Below, in pieces: positions 14,772 to 18,862 of a stretch of 18,862 bases of DNA. The notes under the pieces are model-generated. The model saw nothing but the letters and a program-made list of their open reading frames with translations, made no database searches and had not been told where the DNA came from. How positions within the stretch are numbered: the stretch's first letter is position 1; the number at the start of each line of letters is the position of its first letter. Source of the stretch: Bacteroidota bacterium. GTDB lineage: Bacteria; Bacteroidota; Bacteroidia; UBA8524. The DNA lies in contig DQHT01000071.1 in the NCBI GenBank assembly GCA_003531115.1, forward strand, positions 19,157 to 38,018, in the 5' to 3' direction. A program made the position numbers and the translations under genes.

Positions 14772-15332
14772 CTATCTTTCGAAAGATATAAAATCAATCC
14801 ACAAATAGTCGTGTATCGTTGGGTCTACCGCAAAAATTTCACTGGTAGTTTTGTTTTCAATCGTCACAAAATCGTGGTCTTTGAAAAAGGAAGAATTAAA
14901 TAGCGAATGGATATTGTAACCGAATAGAAACAGTTCTCCAACCTGAGGTTTTGCTGTCCATTGGTCGGAGAGCTTATACTTTTCCAGGAGTTCGTTACAC
15001 GTTGTTGCAAAAAAGCTCGCATATCCCACGCAATGGGCGGTTTTTGACCGAATCAGCTTATTCGGATCAAGCTCATTTTTCTCGGTGGTAAAGCGCAAAT
15101 GACCCGAAGTTATGGATAGTCCGAGCTTGATAATTTGCTGAATGTCGGGGTTGTTTTGGTTCTCCGCTTTTTCATGAATTAAGGCAACAAGTTTATCATC
15201 GGTTGCCGCGTAGTTCGTCCGAATGCCGGCTGATTTATAGGTAATCAATTGGCGGTATATCCATCCACGAAACAAAATTCCAACTGCCGTTAGTAGCAGG
15301 ATAGTGAATAGGGTTCGTTTGAGGAATTTCAT
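14772..15332 (-). CDS. Membrane-anchored transglutaminase-like protein
   Basis: This is a 186-aa protein. Residues 4-22 form a hydrophobic anchor or uncleaved signal (LKRTLFTILLLTAVGILF). The rest resembles a papain-like transglutaminase-fold domain with a plausible Cys-His-Asp triad: Cys101 in KTAHCVGYASFF, His153 in KDHDFVTIEN, and Asp170 in FAVDPTIHDY. The spacing and the 'xxCxgYA', 'xHxfvxv' and 'vDPT' flavours fit that superfamily, whose bacterial members are cysteine proteases, peptide transferases or inactive binders. The active domain would face the periplasm. It is the last gene of a minus-strand operon, starting 11 nt after the stop of the SRPBCC-like membrane protein. I am confident of the anchor and less so of the catalytic role. 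Confidence 0.65.
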   Translation of the reverse strand: MKFLKRTLFTILLLTAVGILFRGWIYRQLITYKSAGIRTNYAATDDKLVALIHEKAENQNNPDIQQIIKLGLSITSGHLRFTTEKNELDPNKLIRSKTAHCVGYASFFATTCNELLEKYKLSDQWTAKPQVGELFLFGYNIHSLFNSSFFKDHDFVTIENKTTSEIFAVDPTIHDYLWIDFISFER

Positions 15333-15343
15333 TACCGAAAATA

Positions 15344-16309
15344 TCAGTTTGTTTGCGGCCGTTCACATCGATCCTTAATTACGTCAATAAGCCTGTCCTG
15401 AAAGTCTGTCAACAGGAGTTTTCCCCAAAAGGCGCCGTATAAATTTATTTTCGTGTCGAGCTGGTATTTCGTTGTCAATAAAAGTTCGGTTTGTCCTTCC
15501 CTTATTTCTTTTAACTGATAGGTGGCGTTTAAAAATTTGAAATGTTGACCCTGCAGCATATGTCTTTCGAATATCGTTCTGTTCGTGGCAGAAGGAATAA
15601 TTTTAATGTCAAATGTTACTGCGTTGTTTCTTTGCCAATGAATGATGTTTTCCTGAAACCGCAATCCGCCTTCAAAGTGCCCGATCCGTGTTCCTCCCAG
15701 CGTGTCTTTGTCAAGTTCCGCATAAAGTGGCCTTGGAATTCCGGCGTAATTAAAAAGTCCTTTCCTGTATTCCGATTCCTGAATCCTTCTCACACGGACG
15801 ATATTTTCCCAAATGCCGGCTTTATCTGCATTAATTATGATGGAAGAAGTTGTTATAAAACTTTCCCTTGGTGTTGGGAAATGAGGCTCTATAAAGCCTG
15901 TCAAAAAAGGGAGCAGTAAGAGCGAGTACAAAATCCTGTTTTTCTTCCTGTAACTCAGAACGGCCCAGCCGAACAAAACACCGGAAATACCCGCCACGAA
16001 CAAAAACGGAATCGAAATGATCAGGATACAAATTATGTCTTCACGGCCTGTCCAATAGCAAAGGATAAAAAATGTCAGGACGGACCAGATCGGTCTGGAA
16101 ATTCTTACCCCGATATCATCCAGATCTTCTTTTGATGCAAAGAGTAAAGGGGTCAACCCTACCAGGATTGGCAGTATCCAAACAAAAGTCACGGAAAAGA
16201 GGTCGGCCATATCACCTTTAAAGTTTAAGCCAAAAAATATACGCATCAGCAGGCCATAAAGCCCGCCGACCAATATCCCTCCAAACCTTGAGAATACTTT
16301 GTATTGCAT
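15344..16309 (-). CDS. Membrane protein with C-terminal SRPBCC-like domain
   Basis: This is a 321-aa protein. The first ~150 residues contain about four hydrophobic segments (near 10-27, 38-58, 75-95 and 97-120, then a LYSLLLLPFLTGF segment). The C-terminal ~170 residues look like a START/SRPBCC (polyketide-cyclase-like) ligand-binding fold: the strand SSIIINADKAGIWENIVRV, GTRIGHFEGGLRFQENIIHW, TRTIFERHM-type strands and a final long helix LLTDFQDRLIDVIKDRC. Such domains bind hydrophobic ligands. The topology suggests a membrane protein with a soluble ligand-binding tail. It lies between the exported protein gene (17-nt gap upstream) and the transglutaminase-like gene (11-nt gap downstream), so all are probably one transcript. 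No named function is recognised. Confidence 0.68.
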   Translation of the reverse strand: MQYKVFSRFGGILVGGLYGLLMRIFFGLNFKGDMADLFSVTFVWILPILVGLTPLLFASKEDLDDIGVRISRPIWSVLTFFILCYWTGREDIICILIISIPFLFVAGISGVLFGWAVLSYRKKNRILYSLLLLPFLTGFIEPHFPTPRESFITTSSIIINADKAGIWENIVRVRRIQESEYRKGLFNYAGIPRPLYAELDKDTLGGTRIGHFEGGLRFQENIIHWQRNNAVTFDIKIIPSATNRTIFERHMLQGQHFKFLNATYQLKEIREGQTELLLTTKYQLDTKINLYGAFWGKLLLTDFQDRLIDVIKDRCERPQTN

Positions 16310-16326
16310 ATTGTTTGTTTGCTTCT

Positions 16327-17292
16327 TTAATGCCTGTTATCGCACTTAATATAAATATCGGTTTCCGACTTATCCAGGAATGAAATTGCCGGACATCCAA
16401 ACGAGTGGTATTCAAACCCGAACACGACCGGGGGTTTGTTTTCGAATAATTTTCCCGTCCATTGCTCAGCTCCGAAGGTTGATTCAGAATTGAAAAGTTG
16501 CAAAGGAGCAAGTCCGGTCCCTTCACTATCGGAATAAAATTTTTCACAAACGATTTCTTTGGTTTCCGAATGGATGACGACCAGGAGTCTGGCTATAACA
16601 TCACCATATCCCTCAATAAAATCCTGGACAAAATACTGAAAACCTTCTGACTCTAACGTATAGGTATTTCCAATAGTACATACCCCGAATCCAAAACTAT
16701 GCTTAACAGAATCGGATTTGGATGCCGGATAAGGAAAATCTATTGATTCGGACTTTTCCCAAATCATGGGCTTTAATTGCCGTCTGACAAAAGGATTTTT
16801 TTTACCAATATAAACCACGGTATTATTAAAATGCTTTTTAAATCCTTCCAATAACTTACCGTCAATCTCGAGTCCCATCATATAATAATACTGGGGGCAT
16901 GGGCATTCTTCGGGGCTGGTATAGTTGTTAAGAATAGCCGCAACCTTTAAATCTTTTACCTTAAATGTTTTGAGCAAATCAGTAGCATAGTCATAAATAA
17001 ACACTTTATCCGTTTCCGAAACATCGGTCCTGAGAAGAAATCTCTCTCTATAGGCGGAGTCTAAACGGATGTAATGAAAGTCATTGATTTCCTTATGATC
17101 CGGCATGGCAAGCGAATCATGCAGGGAAGGATTCACGTCGTATCGATATATTTCTGAAAGGGATATAAATCCTATGTTTTCACTATTCTTCTTATCAATC
17201 AGGTCGAGATAGAATAAATTCAACTCCTGGGCATGCAGGGCTGGGGACAGAAGGAGGAAGAAGTACAAAATAAGACAGTTAATGGTTTTCAT
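16327..17292 (-). CDS. Exported protein of unknown function
   Basis: This is a 321-aa protein from ATG 17292. Residues 1-22 are a signal peptide (MKTINCLILYFFLLLSPALHAQ). A TTG 12 nt upstream is in frame, but the ATG overlaps the stop of the preceding small gene as ATGA, which fixes the start. The mature part is mixed alpha/beta with a tight cysteine cluster (ECPCPQYYYMMGLEIDGK), YIRLDSAYRERF, and two late Cys (GCPAISF and IKCDNRH) suggesting disulphides. No family is recognised. The operon context with a membrane SRPBCC-like protein and a transglutaminase-like protein suggests a cell-envelope role. Confidence 0.75.
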   Translation of the reverse strand: MKTINCLILYFFLLLSPALHAQELNLFYLDLIDKKNSENIGFISLSEIYRYDVNPSLHDSLAMPDHKEINDFHYIRLDSAYRERFLLRTDVSETDKVFIYDYATDLLKTFKVKDLKVAAILNNYTSPEECPCPQYYYMMGLEIDGKLLEGFKKHFNNTVVYIGKKNPFVRRQLKPMIWEKSESIDFPYPASKSDSVKHSFGFGVCTIGNTYTLESEGFQYFVQDFIEGYGDVIARLLVVIHSETKEIVCEKFYSDSEGTGLAPLQLFNSESTFGAEQWTGKLFENKPPVVFGFEYHSFGCPAISFLDKSETDIYIKCDNRH

Positions 17293-17444
17293 TCTTGGTT
17301 CCAATTATCGTCACTGAAATCTGCATTCAATAGCTTCTCTTTTGCTTCCCGAAAAATTAAACGTCCTTCTCTTAAGGTCATATAATTAGGTCCACTCTCC
17401 TTATTTTCTTCAAGATGGTCAAGATAGTGATTGCATTCTTTCAT
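17289..17444 (-). CDS. Small 51-aa protein, first gene of the operon
   Basis: This short frame encodes 51 residues (MKECNHYLDHLEENKESG, then PNYMTLREGRLIFREAKEKL and a final LNADFSDDNWNQE). Its stop TGA (17291-17289) overlaps the ATG of the exported protein gene by 4 nt (ATGA), a classical translational coupling arrangement. The protein is charged and helical with no signal peptide or membrane segment, so it is cytoplasmic. It may be the true first gene of the four-gene operon or a coupling leader peptide. Codon use looks protein-like, which supports translation, but its size makes the call moderate. Confidence 0.6.
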   Translation of the reverse strand: MKECNHYLDHLEENKESGPNYMTLREGRLIFREAKEKLLNADFSDDNWNQE

Positions 17445-17630
17445 GGCAGTGTTGTCGTGGAATGACTACCTACTCTAATTAAAAATAAAACTACACAAAA
17501 TCAACGATAAATTATAAAAGTGAACCCAACGTCCGGTCAGGTGCTCTGCCATGAGCAGTATGATATCTCCCCGGCCGTAAACGAAATGCTACGGCAATTC
17601 TTAGATAAAGTCTACCTTATTAGAAACAAA
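17445..17630. other. AT-rich intergenic stretch
   Basis: No convincing gene or motif was seen. A TAGTTTTA near the minus-strand upstream region of the 51-aa gene is only a weak -7 match. An open frame across 17520-17717 is mostly the 22-bp repeat array and is not credible. Confidence 0.4.
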
Positions 17631-17718
17631 AACTCGACGAGTTCCGGAGCAGAACTCACCGAGTTTCGGATCAGAACTCGACGAGTTTCAGACCAAAACT
17701 CGATGAGTTTTGAATAAT
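17631..17718. repeat. Four 22-bp tandem palindromic units
   Basis: Units start at 17631, 17653, 17675 and 17697. Each opens with a palindrome of the form AACTCGACGAGTT (variants ACTCACCGAG and ACTCGATGAG) followed by TTCGGATCAG-like sequence. Twenty-two bp is close to two helical turns, so bound proteins would sit on the same face. Immediately after comes CAGGT...ACCTG (a small hairpin) and GATTAATAC. A single related copy is at 18338-18395. Confidence 0.85.
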
Positions 17719-17798
17719 AAGCAGGTTAGTTTTATACCTGATTAATACCGGAGTAGACTCCCCATAAAGTTGAATTTAAGAGCTTGCGAAGACCGCCT

Positions 17799-17826
17799 GA
17801 ACCCGGTACCCTGCAGCCTGAACCCA
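17799..17826. repeat. 7-bp tandem array, GAACCCT type
   Basis: Units GAACCCG, GTACCCT, GCAGCCT, GAACCCA. Same consensus as 10365-10392, more than 7 kb away. Confidence 0.75.
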
Positions 17827-17844
17827 CGCAAAACAGAGTTAGAC

Positions 17845-17879
17845 ACTGAAAACTGAACACTGAAAACTGAAAACTATTC
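17845..17879. repeat. 7-bp tandem array, ACTGAAA type
   Basis: Units ACTGAAA, ACTGAAC, ACTGAAA, ACTGAAA, ACTATTC. It ends one base before the stop codon of the UPF0158 gene. A short echo (GAACACTGAAAACT) is found at 7521-7534 beside the promoter of the T9SS substrate gene. Confidence 0.85.
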
Positions 17880-17880
17880 T

Positions 17881-18324
17881 TCATTCCCCCGATTCGTTCG
17901 ACTGATTTACCGAATCAAGCACCCATTTATGAATTTGTTCGTCTTTAAAGGAAAACCATTTTTGCCGGTATTCGCCGGCATTGTCGATAACAAACTTAAA
18001 CTCCCTGAAGGGACCTTTTCTGTTTAAAGCACGGATAAGTCTGTTTTGAAGTTCCGGATTCTCCGTGCATTGTTCGGCAAAGGCGGCCATCCATTCAAAG
18101 GCCTCATGGGAAGCCCATTTTTCAATTTCGATATAGTCTGCGGCATTATTTTCCAAAAGTTCAAATTGCTCTTCCCAAACATCCATTTCGATATCGTCAA
18201 ATTGATCCTCGTCAGGGATGGATACCATTTCTCCGCTGGTCTTATGCACGAACACCCGAAAGCCAGTTTCGAGCTCTCCGGCGATTTCTTTTATTTGTTC
18301 CTGGGTTAGTGTCTTCATTGGCAT
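17881..18324 (-). CDS. UPF0158 family protein
   Basis: This is a 147-aa acidic cytoplasmic protein of the uncharacterised UPF0158 family. Recognisable features are the N-terminal helix KTLTQEQIKEIAGELETGF, a strand with the phrase VFVHKTSGEMVSIPD, an acidic linker, the central WASHEAFEWMAAFAE segment, and the family hallmark RLIRALNRKGPFREFKFVIDN followed by WFSFKDEQ. Members are found next to stress and toxin-antitoxin-like loci, but no biochemical role is established. ATG 18324 or 18318 could be the start. It is bracketed by related palindromic repeats: a single copy just upstream and four tandem copies downstream. It probably shares the neighbourhood and regulation of the HTH gene upstream. 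Confidence 0.82.
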   Translation of the reverse strand: MPMKTLTQEQIKEIAGELETGFRVFVHKTSGEMVSIPDEDQFDDIEMDVWEEQFELLENNAADYIEIEKWASHEAFEWMAAFAEQCTENPELQNRLIRALNRKGPFREFKFVIDNAGEYRQKWFSFKDEQIHKWVLDSVNQSNESGE

Positions 18325-18337
18325 ACTTCTATTAGAG

Positions 18338-18395
18338 GATCAAAACTTGATGAGTTTGAGAATAAGAACAGCTCAGTCTTTAAACCAGATTAATA
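18338..18395. repeat. Outlying copy of the palindromic element
   Basis: AACTTGATGAGTT at 18344-18356, followed by GAGAATAAG, CCAGATTAATAC and related sequence. It aligns over about 58 bp with 17691-17748 (AACTCGATGAGTT...CCTGATTAATAC). It lies in the gap between the HTH gene and the UPF0158 gene and overlaps the last codons of the HTH gene, where an operator would be expected. Confidence 0.65.
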
Positions 18396-18646
18396 CTTGA
18401 GAGTTCCCTCCCGATGGTTTGAATTCCCTGAATGATCTTGTCTGTTTGTTTTTTGGAGGGCTGTTTTTTACCCCGAACATATTGAAAGAGTACATTGGGA
18501 TTCATTCCAATCCTTTTGGCTAAATATTCGGCGTTGCGTACCTTATAATATTGGAAAAATTGCTTGAGGTCCAGTTCCAGGTGTAAATTCTCGGATGTTA
18601 CATCAAACCCCTTGTCGTCTTTGCAGCCAGTATACATACTTTTCAA
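18380..18646 (-). CDS. XRE-type helix-turn-helix protein
   Basis: This is an 88-aa protein. Residues ~28-88 (LDLKQFFQYYKVRNAEYLAKR, IGMNPNVLFQYVRGKKQPSKKQ, TDKIIQGIQTIGRELSSINL) form the C-terminal HTH unit typical of small Bacteroidota regulators. It resembles the HTH part of HicB-like antitoxins, with a 'GINPxxLxQYxxGKKKPS' pattern. The N-terminal 25 residues are short and hold no HicB core, so it is a stand-alone DNA-binding module. Its start codon overlaps the stop of the preceding frame by 4 nt (ATGA), so the two genes are coupled. The palindromic element that overlaps its 3' end is a candidate operator. Its regulatory role is inferred; the HTH assignment is good. Confidence 0.75.
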   Translation of the reverse strand: MKSMYTGCKDDKGFDVTSENLHLELDLKQFFQYYKVRNAEYLAKRIGMNPNVLFQYVRGKKQPSKKQTDKIIQGIQTIGRELSSINLV

Positions 18647-18862
18647 AATTCAATTAGTTTGAAATCTCTTTTTGTCAATCTGAATGACTCCACCATGTTT
18701 ACAATGGTTTCAAAATGAGTACCTTTTATTTCTTCCTTGGTGGTGCCTGATCCCAGTTCATGTGTCAACAACATCGTATTCTGACCGAAAAATTTCGCGA
18801 GTCGGATTGCCGTATTTACCGGTTCAATTCCCGGTTGCAAATTCTCCAATTTCTTTGGGTAA
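18643..18862 (-). CDS. Unidentified protein, partial at right edge
   Basis: The frame is open to the last base of the window, so the N-terminus is outside. Visible residues include KLENLQPGIEPVNTAIRLAKF and then FGQNTMLLTHELGSGTTKEE, ending ESFRLTKRDFKLIEF. A TTG at 18849 could start a 68-aa version, but the open frame upstream (YPKK) argues for a longer protein. No family is recognised. It overlaps the HTH gene by 4 nt, so together they could be a two-gene regulatory or toxin-antitoxin-like unit, which remains speculative. Confidence 0.5.
   Translation of the reverse strand, partial: YPKKLENLQPGIEPVNTAIRLAKFFGQNTMLLTHELGSGTTKEEIKGTHFETIVNMVESFRLTKRDFKLIEF

Noticed and set aside
14626..14808. 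Plus-strand frame of 60 codons between DinB-like and transglutaminase-like genes
   Set aside because: It is antisense to all neighbours, overlaps the end of the transglutaminase-like gene and has no recognisable features; too weak to call.
17631..17718. Possible CRISPR array
   Set aside because: The 22-bp units are directly adjacent with no unique spacers, and no cas-like gene is present.

Overview
The window looks like a Bacteroidota chromosome fragment, probably from a gliding or environmental lineage. The evidence is a secreted protein with a type IX secretion (T9SS) C-terminal sorting domain, the N-terminal style of exported proteins (Lys-rich start, then endings such as SFAQ or LHAQ), a C25/gingipain-like domain, an ExbD domain of the Bacteroidota type, near absence of purine-rich ribosome binding sites, and promoter-like TAnnTTTG boxes. 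No rRNA, tRNA or CRISPR array was seen.

Left part (1-6300), housekeeping-like and densely packed: a TraB/GumN-family protein cut by the left edge (minus), cytidylate kinase (minus), two exported or lipoprotein-like proteins (plus), then a YbjN-like protein and a DEAD-box RNA helicase (minus). The helicase and YbjN genes are separated by 3 nt and look translationally coupled.

Middle part (6300-10400): a G-rich stretch, then a small Y1/RAYT-type transposase bracketed by two nearly identical 247-bp direct repeats that each contain two hairpins, then a large secreted T9SS substrate with a C25-like fold whose usual His/Cys dyad appears to be missing.

Right part (10400-18862), an accessory mosaic almost entirely on the minus strand and AT-richer by eye. 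It holds a small Fe-S protein, a TPR-fused M50-like membrane protease flanked by two diverged copies of a ~250-bp block that includes the 3' end of a YdeI-like gene, a YdeI-like pseudogene with an in-frame stop, a signal-peptide-bearing ExbD-like protein, and a DinB-like gene packaged like an integron gene cassette with an attC-like site. Next come a four-gene operon (51-aa protein, exported protein, membrane protein with an SRPBCC-like domain, transglutaminase-like protein), a UPF0158 protein, and an HTH protein coupled to a gene cut by the right edge.

The most distinctive non-genic feature is a set of degenerate tandem arrays with a 7-bp period. They differ in sequence from site to site but keep the same period, and they sit in intergenic gaps across 10.3-17.9 kb. 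A separate array of four 22-bp units, each centred on an AACTCGACGAGTT-type palindrome, has an outlying copy on the other side of the UPF0158 gene. All family assignments are from reading the translated sequences; no database search was run.
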